From Aminithiophilus ramosus (GTDB taxonomy: Bacteria > Synergistota > Synergistia > Synergistales > Aminithiophilaceae), in assembly GCF_018069705.1 (NCBI RefSeq), contig NZ_CP072943.1:1105260-1169259 (forward strand): a stretch of DNA of 64,000 nucleotides. Reading direction: 5' to 3'. Made by a program: the position numbers and the translations under genes. Shown here in pieces: positions 33,624 through 42,069 of this stretch. Position 1 is the first letter of the stretch. Each line of letters begins with the position of its first letter. The notes under the pieces were generated by a model. It made no database searches. It worked only from the letters and a program-made list of their open reading frames with translations, and was not told the DNA's origin.

Positions 33624-34826
33624 TCAGGATCGGGGAAAACGCCAGGCCAGAGAGGCCAGAAGGGCGGCCCCTTCGGCGAGGACAGACTCGTCGACCTGAA
33701 AACGGGGATGGTGATGGGGCCAGTCGGCCCCGCCGCGGCCTCCCATCCCGAGCAGGAGGAAGGCTCCCGGCACCTTTTCGAGGTAGAAGCTGAAGTCCTC
33801 CCCGGCCATGGTCGGCCTGAGACGAGTCAGGCGGCGGGAGCCGAAAAGAGTCTCCGCGACGAAACGGGCATAACCGGCCATGGCCTCGTCGTTGACGACG
33901 GGAGGCAGGTTGCGCCGATAGTCGAGGACAGCCCCGCATCGGAAGGCCCGGGCCGTGCCGACGGCAATCCTTTCGATGCGCTCCGGCAGGCCGTCGCGCA
34001 GCTCGGGAGAAAGGGTCCGTGCCGTCCCCTCGATGACGACCCTGTCGGGAATGACGTTAAAGGCCTCGCCGGAGCGAAGGCTTCCCACGCTGACGACGAT
34101 GCTTTCAAGGGGGTCGGTCTGACGGCTGACGACCGTCTGAAGGGCCATGAGGAAGGACCCGGCGGCGACGGTGGGATCGACGGCCTCATGGGGCATGGCT
34201 CCGTGGCCGCCTCGACCCTCGATCGTGACGGTCCAGCGGTCCGACGAGGCCATCAGAGCCCCGTCGGACCAGCCGATGAGCCCCGCTTCGAGAGGCTGCC
34301 AGACGTGAAGGCCGAAGATGGCCTCCACGTCCTTCAAGGCCCCAGAGGCGATCATCGCCTCGGCGCCGGGCCTCGGAACGGCGGCCTCCTCCGAGGGCTG
34401 AAAGATCAGCCGGACCCGATGAGAAAGGGAAGAAGCCCGCAAAGCCAGAATGCGTGCCGCTCCCAGAAGGATCGCCACGTGGGCGTCGTGGCCGCAGGCA
34501 TGCATCCGTCCCGCCACCTCGGAGGCAAAGGGCAGCCCCGTCTCTTCCGTCACGGGAAGGGCGTCCATGTCGGCCCGCAGGGCCACGAGAGGCCCCTTCC
34601 CGCCGATGTCGGCCACCACACCCGTCTCGAACCCCTCGCAGCCGAGGCGGATGTCGGCGATTCCCATCTCCTCCAGCCTTTTCGCGACCCAGAGGCTGGT
34701 CTCCCTCTCCTCGTAGGCCAGCTCGGGATGGCGATGGAGATGGCGGCGCCAGGCCACCAGCTGTGCCTCTCCCTCGCGGGCCTCCTCCAGGAAGACTCCG
34801 GGGAAGAGGGCGGCGTCTCCTGTCAT
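33624..34826 (-). CDS. M20-family amidohydrolase (N-acyl amino acid / aminobenzoyl-glutamate hydrolase type)
   Basis: A 400-residue metallo-amidohydrolase. It has the two-metal motifs LRADMDALPV, MHACGHDAHVAILLG, FQPSEEA (catalytic Glu pair) and FGLHVWQ, a dimerisation domain with GRGGHGAMPHEAVDP, and PTMAGEDFSFYLEKVPGAF near the C-terminus. It starts MTGDAALFPG at 34826, 2 nt after the permease stop; the longer frame inside the permease gene is an overlap artefact. The upstream carrier suggests that an imported N-acylated amino acid or dipeptide-like conjugate is cleaved. The exact substrate cannot be read from sequence. Confidence 0.92.
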   Translation of the reverse strand: MTGDAALFPGVFLEEAREGEAQLVAWRRHLHRHPELAYEERETSLWVAKRLEEMGIADIRLGCEGFETGVVADIGGKGPLVALRADMDALPVTEETGLPFASEVAGRMHACGHDAHVAILLGAARILALRASSLSHRVRLIFQPSEEAAVPRPGAEAMIASGALKDVEAIFGLHVWQPLEAGLIGWSDGALMASSDRWTVTIEGRGGHGAMPHEAVDPTVAAGSFLMALQTVVSRQTDPLESIVVSVGSLRSGEAFNVIPDRVVIEGTARTLSPELRDGLPERIERIAVGTARAFRCGAVLDYRRNLPPVVNDEAMAGYARFVAETLFGSRRLTRLRPTMAGEDFSFYLEKVPGAFLLLGMGGRGGADWPHHHPRFQVDESVLAEGAALLASLAWRFPRS

Positions 34827-34828
34827 CT

Positions 34829-36223
34829 TCAGGCCGGCCCCCAGTTGACGGCCACGGCCAGGGCCAGGAAAGCCCAGCTCACGACGAGGATCTTGAGGAC
34901 CAGAGGGAAGGCGAAGCGGAACCAGCGGTCGAAGGGCACCCGAGCCAGGGCGATCATGGCAAGCAGGCCCCCCAGAGTGGGCACGAGAAGGTTCATGACA
35001 CCGTCGCCGACCTGAAAGGCCAGGATGGCCGTCTGGCGCGTCATGCCGATGAGATCGCTCAGGGGAATCATGATGGGAAGAGTCGCCATGGCCTGCCCGC
35101 TTCCCGAGGGGATGAAGAAGTTGATGACGCTGTGGACGACGGTCATGAGGATGGCGGAAAGGGTCACGGGAAGCCCCGACAGGGGGGATGCCAGGGCCTG
35201 GACGATCGTGTCGCCGATGCGTCCGTCGTCGAGAATGACCTGAATGCCCCTGGCGACTCCGATGATGAGGGCGCCTCCGGCGATGTCGCCCGCCCCGCGG
35301 ACCATTTTGGCGATGATGGCGTCGGAGGTCATTCCCGCCAGGTAACCGGCGACGACGGCCATGATGATGAAGACGGCCGAAATCTCCGTGATGTACCACT
35401 TCCATTGGAAGACGCCGAAGAGGATGATCCCCATTCCCAGGAGGAACGATGCCAGGACGAGGCGGTCCCTACCGTCGAGAGAATATTCCTCCAGGGGGCG
35501 CCTGAGAGAGAGCCCTTCCGTGTCGATACCTGCGACGAGGCTGGCCGACCGGTCCTTCTTGATCCTGGCCAGGTAGCGGCAGGTGTGATCGGCCACCAAG
35601 GCGAGGCTGGCCAGGCAGAAACCGGTCCGAAGAAGCGCGCCGGAGAAGATGGGCAGATTGGCGATGACATGGCCCACGCCGACGGTGTAGGGATTGATGG
35701 GCGACGTGGCGAATCCGACGCCGATGCCGGCCACGGCCATGCCGGCTCCGACCATGAGATCGCCGCCCAAGGCCAGGGCGACGAGAATGGCGATGGGGAC
35801 GAGGGCGATGTTGTTCTCGAAACCCACCGTGGCCCCCAGGAAACCGAAGACGAAGGTCATGAGCCAGACAAGCCGGGGCCCCTTGTCGACGCCGATGCGC
35901 CTCACGGCGAGACCCACGGCGTTTTCGAGGGCCCCCGTGGCGTTGAGGAGGCCGAAAAGGGCGCCGGAGATGAGGGTGATGAAGATGATGCTGGCAGCCT
36001 TGACCATGCCGATGGGCAAAGCCGTAAAAAGGTCGAAGAGGCCGACGGGAGCCTGGTCGACTCGGTGGTAGGTCCCGGCGACGACGCCCATGCGGCCTCC
36101 CACTTCGGCCCTGTCGAACTCTCCTGCGGGAACGATGTAGGTCATGATGCCGGCCATGACGATGATGAGAAAAAGAAGAATGTAGGGATTGGGAATCCTC
36201 TCGTACCAACGCTTGCTCTTCAA
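34829..36223 (-). CDS. YfcC-family membrane carrier (DcuC-like)
   Basis: A 464-residue polytopic membrane protein with about 11-12 hydrophobic segments. It shows the family pattern near the N-terminus (RIPNPYILLFLIIVMAGIMTYIVPAGEF), GFENNIALVPIAI, ATSPINPYTVGVGH, and the conserved C-terminal IPSGSGQAMATLPIMIPL. YfcC-like proteins are uncharacterised or assigned to basic amino acid or dicarboxylate exchange. The longest frame starts at 36316, but similarity begins at a TTG (36223) with AAAGG nearby. It is followed 2 nt later by the M20 amidohydrolase and preceded by a strong promoter with candidate operators, divergent from an IclR regulator. Confidence 0.85.
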   Translation of the reverse strand: MKSKRWYERIPNPYILLFLIIVMAGIMTYIVPAGEFDRAEVGGRMGVVAGTYHRVDQAPVGLFDLFTALPIGMVKAASIIFITLISGALFGLLNATGALENAVGLAVRRIGVDKGPRLVWLMTFVFGFLGATVGFENNIALVPIAILVALALGGDLMVGAGMAVAGIGVGFATSPINPYTVGVGHVIANLPIFSGALLRTGFCLASLALVADHTCRYLARIKKDRSASLVAGIDTEGLSLRRPLEEYSLDGRDRLVLASFLLGMGIILFGVFQWKWYITEISAVFIIMAVVAGYLAGMTSDAIIAKMVRGAGDIAGGALIIGVARGIQVILDDGRIGDTIVQALASPLSGLPVTLSAILMTVVHSVINFFIPSGSGQAMATLPIMIPLSDLIGMTRQTAILAFQVGDGVMNLLVPTLGGLLAMIALARVPFDRWFRFAFPLVLKILVVSWAFLALAVAVNWGPA

Positions 36224-36470
36224 CGGCCTTTCACACCTTTCTCCTCTTGGGGAGGTCACCCTCCTCAGCACCCGTCGCCACTTCGAGCGACGTCGGCCAC
36301 GGTCCGGGCCGCCCACGCCAGGTGATCCTCATCGCTCCACTCCTGGAGACAGTGACTCCTTCCGCCCCGACTGGAGACGAAAGACACCGCCGTCGGGCAC
36401 GTCCGGGCAAGATACGTCCTCCCCCGGCCGAATCGGCTCCGAAACCGGCCAGGATAGACAGGTCACTTTC

Positions 36471-36498
36471 GATGCGCTCCCCGGAAGAGGAGCGCATC
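36471..36498. repeat. Stem-loop in the carrier leader
   Basis: GATGCGCTCC (36471-36480) and GGAGCGCATC (36489-36498) form a perfect 10-bp stem with an 8-nt loop, within the untranslated leader of the carrier gene. No U-tract follows, so attenuation is only a possibility. Confidence 0.5.
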
Positions 36499-36518
36499 GC
36501 CATCCGCTTTGCATTCTA

Positions 36519-36548
36519 TCCCATTTAGCGGAATTCCTTTCCCATTTA
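36519..36548 (-). promoter_or_regulatory. Candidate operator: two direct copies of TAAATGGGA
   Basis: On the minus strand TAAATGGGA occurs at 36548-36540 and again at 36527-36519, a 21-bp period (two helical turns). The copies lie just downstream of the -10 element of the carrier promoter, a position that suits a repressor. The neighbouring IclR regulator is the obvious candidate; this is inference. Confidence 0.5.
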
Positions 36549-36552
36549 CGCG

Positions 36553-36580
36553 AGTTTAGCAGATCGACGAAGGCTGTCAA
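36553..36580 (-). promoter_or_regulatory. Sigma-70-type promoter of the carrier-amidohydrolase operon
   Basis: On the minus strand: TTGACA (36580-36575), 16 bp, TAAACT (36558-36553). A perfect -35 element. The leader to the TTG start codon would be about 320 nt. Confidence 0.65.
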
Positions 36581-36650
36581 TTGACTTTTGAGGCTCTTGG
36601 AGCGAAAAACGGTGGGGACGGCCCTGCGCCGTCAGGAAGGAGGCACGCCT

Positions 36651-37406
36651 TTGACGACGCCTGTCGGTCTGACGACGAAGGTTCTCAGGCTTCTGGAAGC
36701 GCTCTTCCACGCCGAGGAGGATCTTGACCTGAAGGAAATAGCCGCCCGAACCGCCATGCCCAAAAGCACCGTCCACCGCATTCTGACCTCGCTCGAGGGG
36801 GAGCGGTGGGTCCTCCAGGACAGGGAGACGCGTCACTACCGCATAGGGACACGGATGCTCCTGTTCGCCAACGACTGGCGTCTCCGCCAGGAACTTGTCC
36901 GCCAGAGCGACAGCCCCATGCGCGACCTCGTCGGCAGGGCGGGCGAGACGACGGTACTGGCCCTGGCCGACGGGGAGGTGGCCCGGTGCATCCATATCGT
37001 CGAGTCACCGAGGGCCATCAAATTTTCCTTTGCCGTCGGAGGAGAGCTGCCCATCTACGCCGGGGCCATGGGGAAGATCCTGCTGGCCTACTGCCCCCAG
37101 ACGTTTCGGGACTGGATCCTCTCCCAAAGCCTCCGGCCCTTCACGTCCAACACGCTGACCGACTCCGTCCGCCTCCGCGAGGAGCTGGCCCTCGTCCGCA
37201 GCCGGGGCTATTCGGTGAGTATCGAGGAGATCAACCCCGGAGGGACGGCCATCGGCGCCCCCATCCTCTCCCCAGGCGGCGAGTTGGTGGCAGGCCTTAT
37301 CCTGTCGGGACCCCGCTTCAAGTTCGAGGACAAAACGGAGTCGCTGGCCCTTCTCGTCGTCGAAACGGCCCGAAAAATCGAGAAAAACCTTGCGGGACAG
37401 CGTTGA
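36651..37406 (+). CDS. IclR-family transcriptional regulator
   Basis: A 251-residue regulator with an N-terminal winged helix (VLRLLEALFHAEEDLDLKEIAARTAMPKSTVHRILTSLEGERWV) and a C-terminal IclR effector domain (GETTVLALADGEVARCIHIVESPRAIKFSF, GELPIYAGAMGKILLAY, GYSVSIEEINPGGTAIGAPI). Starts at TTG 36651 with AGGAGG 8 nt upstream; the outer ATG at 36588 lacks a site. It diverges from the YfcC carrier-amidohydrolase operon and probably represses or activates it, perhaps through the paired TAAATGGGA repeats. Confidence 0.92.
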   Translation: MTTPVGLTTKVLRLLEALFHAEEDLDLKEIAARTAMPKSTVHRILTSLEGERWVLQDRETRHYRIGTRMLLFANDWRLRQELVRQSDSPMRDLVGRAGETTVLALADGEVARCIHIVESPRAIKFSFAVGGELPIYAGAMGKILLAYCPQTFRDWILSQSLRPFTSNTLTDSVRLREELALVRSRGYSVSIEEINPGGTAIGAPILSPGGELVAGLILSGPRFKFEDKTESLALLVVETARKIEKNLAGQR

Positions 37407-37426
37407 GGAAAGAGCGAAAAGCCGAA

Positions 37427-37472
37427 GCCATAGACAGGGGGCCCTCCCTCAGGAGGGCCCCCTGTCTATGGC
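37427..37472. terminator. Long perfect hairpin between convergent regulators
   Basis: 21-bp perfect arms with a 4-nt loop (CTCA), 20 nt after the iclR-type stop and 18 nt before the gntR-type stop. Probably a shared bidirectional terminator, though no clear T-tract follows. Confidence 0.75.
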
Positions 37473-37490
37473 ACTATGGCCCCGTCCCCC

Positions 37491-38183
37491 TCAGCGTCGC
37501 CGCCTCGGCCCCTGTTCCTGCCTCATGTAGGACTGAAGGTCGTTGGAGGTATAGGTGAGATGGGAGACGAGCGCTTCGAGGGCAGCGGGCAGATCTCCGG
37601 CCTCCACGGCAGCCAGGATCCCTCGATGCTGTCTTTGAGACTCGTCGCGCATGGAGACCAGATGGATGCGGATGTTGCGGTCCGTCTTCTGTCTCAGACG
37701 GGCGACGACATCCAGCGTCAGGGGGCGGTCGGCCGGTTCGTAGAGGAGATTGTGGAACATCTGATTCAGGTCGCGCCAGCCGATGCAATCCCGCTCCGTC
37801 TCCATCCTGTCCAGAACCCGGGCCGCATCGCCGACGATGCGCAAGGTGATCCGGGGAAAGGCGATGCGCAGCAGATTCGCCTCCAAGGCCGCCACCATCT
37901 CGTAAAGCTCCTGAGCCTCCTCGACGGAAAGGGCCGTCACCCTGGCTCCTCTGTAGCCCTGAAAACTGACGAGCCCCTCCGTTTCGAGAAGACGAAGGGC
38001 CTCCCTGAGAGGGATGGGGCTCACGCCCAGCCGAAGGGCCAGCTGCGCCTGAGGGAGGGGCCTTCCCTCGGGAAGGATGCCCCTGTAGATGGCCTCCCGC
38101 AGAACGGAGGCGATGAAGTGGGGGGCCGTGCTGGAACCGGCCATGCGCGAAGCCAGACTTTCAAGGGTAAGCTCTTCGTCCAC
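37491..38183 (-). CDS. GntR-family regulator, FCD subfamily (probable regulator of kbl-tdh)
   Basis: A 230-residue regulator with an N-terminal GntR winged helix (LREAIYRGILPEGRPLPQAQLALRLGVSPIPLREALRLLETEGLVSF) and a C-terminal all-helical FCD ligand domain (ELYEMVAALEANLLRIAF..., FHNLLYEPADRP, HRGILAAVEAGDLPAALEAL). GTG start at 38183 with GGGAGG 9 nt upstream. It is transcribed divergently from the threonine-degradation operon, so it most likely controls it. FCD proteins commonly bind organic acids or amino-acid-derived ligands. A 12-bp palindrome lies just upstream of its start. Confidence 0.9.
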   Translation of the reverse strand: MDEELTLESLASRMAGSSTAPHFIASVLREAIYRGILPEGRPLPQAQLALRLGVSPIPLREALRLLETEGLVSFQGYRGARVTALSVEEAQELYEMVAALEANLLRIAFPRITLRIVGDAARVLDRMETERDCIGWRDLNQMFHNLLYEPADRPLTLDVVARLRQKTDRNIRIHLVSMRDESQRQHRGILAAVEAGDLPAALEALVSHLTYTSNDLQSYMRQEQGPRRRR

Positions 38184-38204
38184 AGCATGATCCCTCCCCA
38201 GAAG

Positions 38205-38216
38205 AAACTATAGTTT
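38205..38216. promoter_or_regulatory. 12-bp palindrome AAACTATAGTTT upstream of gntR
   Basis: A perfect palindrome 22 bp upstream of the GntR start, in the divergent region shared with kbl. Possible autoregulatory operator; a chance palindrome in AT-rich promoter DNA is also possible. Confidence 0.4.
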
Positions 38217-38258
38217 TTCACCTTAAAGATATAATAAATCCATCGCCATTATACTCCA

Positions 38259-38288
38259 TTGACAGCCTTTCCTCTCCGTCGCCATACT
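38259..38288 (+). promoter_or_regulatory. Sigma-70-type promoter of kbl-tdh
   Basis: TTGACA, 18 bp, CATACT, 37 bp before the kbl GTG start. Confidence 0.6.
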
Positions 38289-38325
38289 GAGTCGAAAGGT
38301 CGAACCCAACGAGGAGGGATCGGAC

Positions 38326-39513
38326 GTGACCCATTCCATGTCCTTTATGGCCCGGGAGATCGAGGCGATGAAAGAGGCGGGGCTTTACGGAACCATCCGG
38401 ACCCTCGATAGCCCCCAGGGAGCGTGGGTTTCCATCGAGGGAAGAAACGTGTTGAACCTCTGCTCCAACAACTATCTGGGTCTCTGCAACCACCCCCGTC
38501 TGGCGGAAAAGGTGAAAGACGACGTCGACGTCTGGGGGGTGGGGCCCGGTGCCGTGCGGACCATCGCCGGAACGCTCAGGCCCCACGTCGAACTGGAAAG
38601 AAGGCTGGCCTCTTTCAAGGGAGCCGAGGCGGCCATCCTGGTCCAGTCGGGCTTCTGCGCCAACCTGGCCGTCATCCCCACCCTGGTCCCCGGCGAGGAG
38701 GACCTGATCTACAGCGACGCCCTCAACCACGCCTCCATCATCGACGCCTGCCGCCTTTCCAAGGCCCGGGTCATCCGCTACGAGCACTCCGACATGGACG
38801 ATCTGAGGCGGAAGCTGGAGGAGACGAGAGGGGCCCGAGGGCGCAAACTGCTCATAACCGACGGCGTCTTCTCCATGGACGGCGACATCGCCCGCCTTCC
38901 CGAGATCGTCCGTCTCTGCCGGGACTTCGACGTCATGACCGCCGTCGACGACGCCCACGGGGAGGGCGTCCTGGGGCGGGGAGGACGGGGCATCGTCGAT
39001 CACTTCGATCTCCACGGCCAGGTCGACGTCGAGATCGGCACCCTGTCCAAGGCCTTCGGCGTCATGGGCGGCGTCGCCGCCGGAAGCGCCACCCTGGTCG
39101 ACTACCTCCGCCACAAGGCACGGCCCAATCTCTTCAGCAGCGCCCTCACCCTTCCCGACGTGGCGGCCAATCTGGCGGCCCTGGACATTCTCGAGGAGGA
39201 CGATCGCCTTGTTCGGCGCCTCTGGCAGAACGGGAACAGGCTTAAAGGCGAACTCAAGGAGTTGGGGTTCGATACGGGCCGGAGCGAGACGCCCATAACG
39301 CCCCTCATCATCGGCGAGGCCGCCGATGCCAAGCGATTCAGCGCCGAACTCTTCGAGGCGGGCCTTTTCGCCACGGCCATCGCCTTTCCCACCGTTCCCC
39401 GCGGAACGGCCCGAATCCGGGCCATGATCTCGGCGGCCCATTCCGACGACGATCTGCGTTTCGCCGTCGAGACCTTCGCCGCCGTGGGGCGAAGGCTGGG
39501 GATCATAAGATGA
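38326..39513 (+). CDS. kbl: 2-amino-3-ketobutyrate CoA ligase (glycine C-acetyltransferase)
   Basis: A PLP-dependent alpha-oxoamine synthase that cleaves 2-amino-3-ketobutyrate with CoA to glycine and acetyl-CoA, the second step of threonine breakdown by threonine dehydrogenase. 395 residues. Seen: [34 protein letters not shown], the [11 protein letters not shown] loop with the cofactor Asp, and the PLP Lys in [14 protein letters not shown] start with GGAGG 8 nt upstream. The stop overlaps tdh by 4 nt (ATGA), giving a coupled pathway operon. Confidence 0.95.
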   Translation: MTHSMSFMAREIEAMKEAGLYGTIRTLDSPQGAWVSIEGRNVLNLCSNNYLGLCNHPRLAEKVKDDVDVWGVGPGAVRTIAGTLRPHVELERRLASFKGAEAAILVQSGFCANLAVIPTLVPGEEDLIYSDALNHASIIDACRLSKARVIRYEHSDMDDLRRKLEETRGARGRKLLITDGVFSMDGDIARLPEIVRLCRDFDVMTAVDDAHGEGVLGRGGRGIVDHFDLHGQVDVEIGTLSKAFGVMGGVAAGSATLVDYLRHKARPNLFSSALTLPDVAANLAALDILEEDDRLVRRLWQNGNRLKGELKELGFDTGRSETPITPLIIGEAADAKRFSAELFEAGLFATAIAFPTVPRGTARIRAMISAAHSDDDLRFAVETFAAVGRRLGIIR

Positions 39514-40466
39514 AGCGCGTCGTCGTAACGGGATCGGGAGGTCAGATCGGATCGGAGCTGGTACCCCATCTCCGCCGCCTCTACGGCGCCGAGAGGGTTC
39601 TCGCCACCGACCTCCGCCCCGCCTCGGGCCCCCTCGCCGAAGGAGGTCCCTTCGCCTGCCTCGACGTCCGTGACGGCGAGGCCTTCTCCGCTCTGGTCCG
39701 CCACTTTCGGGCCGACACAGTGCTTCACCTGGCGGGGCTCCTCTCGGCCAGGGGAGAAAAAGACGTGGCTCTGGCCTGGGACGTCAACGTCAACGGTTCG
39801 GCAACGGCCCTGGAAGTGGCCCGGCAGGAGGGTACGGCCTTCTTCTTCCCCAGCTCCATCGCCGCCTTCGGCCCGTCGACGCCGAAAAAGGAGACGCCTC
39901 AGGAGACGTTGCAGCGTCCCACGACCATTTACGGCGTGGGAAAGGTGGCCCTCGAACTCCTCTGCGACTACTATCACCTCAAATTCGGCGTCGACACGCG
40001 AGGACTCCGCTTTCCGGGGCTGATCAGCCACGAGACCCAGCCCGGAGGAGGGACGACGGACTACGCCGTCCACATCTACTACGAGGCCGTCAGGAAGGGA
40101 AACTACACCAGCTTCATCGCCCCCGGGACCTTCATGGACATGATGTACATGGCCGACGCCCTCGACGCCGTCGTCGGCCTCATGGAGGCCGACCCGGCCC
40201 GACTGGTCCACCGCAACGCCTTCAACATATCGGCGATGAGCGTCGATCCCGAGGCCATCGCCTCGGCGATCGGCAAGGTGATCCCCGGCTTCACCATCGC
40301 CTACGACGTCGACCCCCTGAGGCAGGCCATCGCCGAGTCCTGGCCCGACTCCCTGGACTGCTCCGCTGCCCGGAAAGAGTGGGATTTCGCTCCCCGCTAC
40401 GACCTGGAGACCATGACGAGGGAGATGCTGGACCGCATCGCCTCCAAGGGAGGCCGGGCCGCCTAG
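39510..40466 (+). CDS. tdh: L-threonine 3-dehydrogenase, SDR/epimerase-like type
   Basis: A 318-residue NAD-dependent short-chain dehydrogenase that oxidises threonine to 2-amino-3-ketobutyrate. It is of the UDP-galactose-epimerase-like type rather than the zinc type. Rossmann motif [10 protein letters not shown] at residues 8-17, [25 protein letters not shown], the catalytic YxxxK as YGVGKV, and LRFPGLIS. Overlap with kbl supports the assignment: Tdh makes the unstable ketoacid that Kbl consumes. Confidence 0.92.
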   Translation: MKRVVVTGSGGQIGSELVPHLRRLYGAERVLATDLRPASGPLAEGGPFACLDVRDGEAFSALVRHFRADTVLHLAGLLSARGEKDVALAWDVNVNGSATALEVARQEGTAFFFPSSIAAFGPSTPKKETPQETLQRPTTIYGVGKVALELLCDYYHLKFGVDTRGLRFPGLISHETQPGGGTTDYAVHIYYEAVRKGNYTSFIAPGTFMDMMYMADALDAVVGLMEADPARLVHRNAFNISAMSVDPEAIASAIGKVIPGFTIAYDVDPLRQAIAESWPDSLDCSAARKEWDFAPRYDLETMTREMLDRIASKGGRAA

Positions 40467-40641
40467 AAATCTGTCGGACTTCTCCGGGAAAAGGTTGATT
40501 TGGCCTGATCTATGGGGCGAAGCGCCTGTCTTTGATAAAAAAGACTTTCTTCCAGTTAACGCGAAAGGGCATCGATCAACGATCGTCAGGTCAAGCCCGA
40601 CAGGCTCCTCGAGAAATCGTTCCGATCTGCCCGATCCCTCT

Positions 40642-40670
40642 TTACAACACCCCCCTCGGTGTCGTAGAAT
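40642..40670 (+). promoter_or_regulatory. Sigma-70-type promoter of the second tRNA-Glu
   Basis: TTACAA, 17 bp, TAGAAT, ending 14 bp before the tRNA. Confidence 0.7.
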
Positions 40671-40684
40671 TCTCCTCACCGAGC

Positions 40685-40760
40685 GGTCCCTTCGTCCAGT
40701 GGCCTAGGATAGCGGGTTCTCAGCCCGTCGACAGGGGTTCGAATCCCCTAGGGACTGCCA
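40685..40760 (+). tRNA. tRNA-Glu (anticodon CTC), copy 2
   Basis: Identical to the gene at 30337-30412 over all 76 bases including CCA, but with unrelated flanks, its own promoter and its own terminator. Confidence 0.97.
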
Positions 40761-40771
40761 AAAAAAGACCG

Positions 40772-40803
40772 GAGCCGAGGCTTTCACGCCTCGGCTCTTT
40801 TTT
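40772..40803 (+). terminator. Rho-independent terminator after tRNA-Glu copy 2
   Basis: GAGCCGAGGC and GCCTCGGCTC (10-bp perfect stem, 6-nt loop) followed by six T. Confidence 0.92.
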
Positions 40804-40900
40804 GTCTCGACCCTTTCACCTCGAGCGGAAATCGACGTCTTTTAACGGTGACTGGCAACGCCTCACCGAGGAGTTCCCTCCCTCACCCCGCTCGGGGGAC

Positions 40901-41437
40901 TCATGGGCGCTTCCTTTCGAGGGCCGATAGCCCCTTCACAAGCGCCAGTCCGATAAGGAGAGCCCCTCCCAGCCAAAGAGAGCCATCGGGACCGACGTCA
41001 CCGAAGAACGAGACTTTGCCCAAAGTGCCGGCCGCGAAGATCCCCCTCGACATGAAGGGGAAGATTTCCGCGTAGATCATGGCGCCGAAGATCATGCCGA
41101 TCATGCCCCAGAGAACATCGATGCGCCCTTCGCCGAAGGCTCCGGCAGCCGTTCCGGGACAGTACCCCAGAAGCCCCCAACCGAGACCGAAAAGGAGGTC
41201 GCCGATGACGTTCGTGCCCAAAACGGTGGCTTTGATGTCCATCGTCACCAGCCCCATCTGACGGGCAGCGACGAGCCCTGTCATTCCCGAGAGGATGGCC
41301 GCGACCATGAACTTGACGATGGTAAAGTCACGAAAGAGAAGGGCTCCGACCTGACGGTCGTAGCGTAGCACTTCGCTGCGCTGGAGCAGAATTCCGAAGA
41401 GAGCTCCCGTGATCAAGCCCGTGACGAGGGGATTCAT
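40901..41437 (-). CDS. YeeE/YedE-family transporter subunit (second half)
   Basis: A 178-residue membrane protein with about four or five hydrophobic segments and the family Cys motif GYCPGTAAGAFGEGR. YeeE/YedE (TsuA-type) proteins import thiosulfate or related sulfur species through conserved Cys residues. Here the usual single protein is split into two adjacent genes, this one being the downstream half, 3 nt after the first. No TusA-like sulfur carrier gene is next to it. Confidence 0.85.
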   Translation of the reverse strand: MNPLVTGLITGALFGILLQRSEVLRYDRQVGALLFRDFTIVKFMVAAILSGMTGLVAARQMGLVTMDIKATVLGTNVIGDLLFGLGWGLLGYCPGTAAGAFGEGRIDVLWGMIGMIFGAMIYAEIFPFMSRGIFAAGTLGKVSFFGDVGPDGSLWLGGALLIGLALVKGLSALERKRP

Positions 41438-41440
41438 GGC

Positions 41441-41986
41441 CTAGACCTCCCTTCCGAAAAGCACACGGGCGACGATGGCGCCGCCGACAAAGAAACACAG
41501 GAGAGAGACGAGACTCCCCGGGGCCAGCGGCATGACCCCGCTCAGGCTGTGGCCGCTGGGACACCCTCCGGCCATGCGGGCGCCGACGATGGACAAAGCA
41601 CCTCCGAAAAAGGCCGCCAAGGCGCGATTCAGGGGGCTGGACCCGAAACGTCTCTCCCAAAGAGGCGGAACGACACGAAAGCGGAAGGTGCCACTCTGAA
41701 GAGAGGCCGCCAAAGAACCGAGGCCGATTCCGATCACGAAAAACATCTGCCAATCGACTTTGAATCCGTCCTTCTTAAAATAGGTCAAAGAGGCGACGTG
41801 CTCAGGGGCAACGAATCCCTCGACGAGGGCACCCAGGCGGGCGAAGGTCGTCGAGGCCCCGAAGAACTTCCCCGCGACCACGATGGAAAGGACCATCAGG
41901 GCACCTGCAAGAATGCCGCCGAAATAGGGATTCATCGGCCGCTTTTCCACAGCCACCACGCTCTTTTTTCTGAAATTTTTTATCAT
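41441..41986 (-). CDS. YeeE/YedE-family transporter subunit (first half)
   Basis: A 181-residue membrane protein with about four hydrophobic segments and the family motif GGCPSGHSLSG, whose Cys would relay sulfur. It forms a two-gene unit with the downstream half. The annotated ATG at 41986 has no good ribosome binding site. An ATG at 41935 (beginning MNPYFGGILAG) is an alternative that would remove a basic N-terminal extension. It diverges from the HpaI-type aldolase. Confidence 0.83.
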   Translation of the reverse strand: MIKNFRKKSVVAVEKRPMNPYFGGILAGALMVLSIVVAGKFFGASTTFARLGALVEGFVAPEHVASLTYFKKDGFKVDWQMFFVIGIGLGSLAASLQSGTFRFRVVPPLWERRFGSSPLNRALAAFFGGALSIVGARMAGGCPSGHSLSGVMPLAPGSLVSLLCFFVGGAIVARVLFGREV

Positions 41987-42069
41987 TTTAAATAACTGGC
42001 CGTGGAGTATCGAAAGAGCTCGATGGGGTCGCTCTGCGTTAGAATAAGAAGCACAAGGGAGGTGGCGCC

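Noticed and set aside
38205-38216. AAACTATAGTTT as a proven operator
   Set aside because: Kept only as a candidate: a 12-bp palindrome in AT-rich promoter DNA can arise by chance and no second copy was found.
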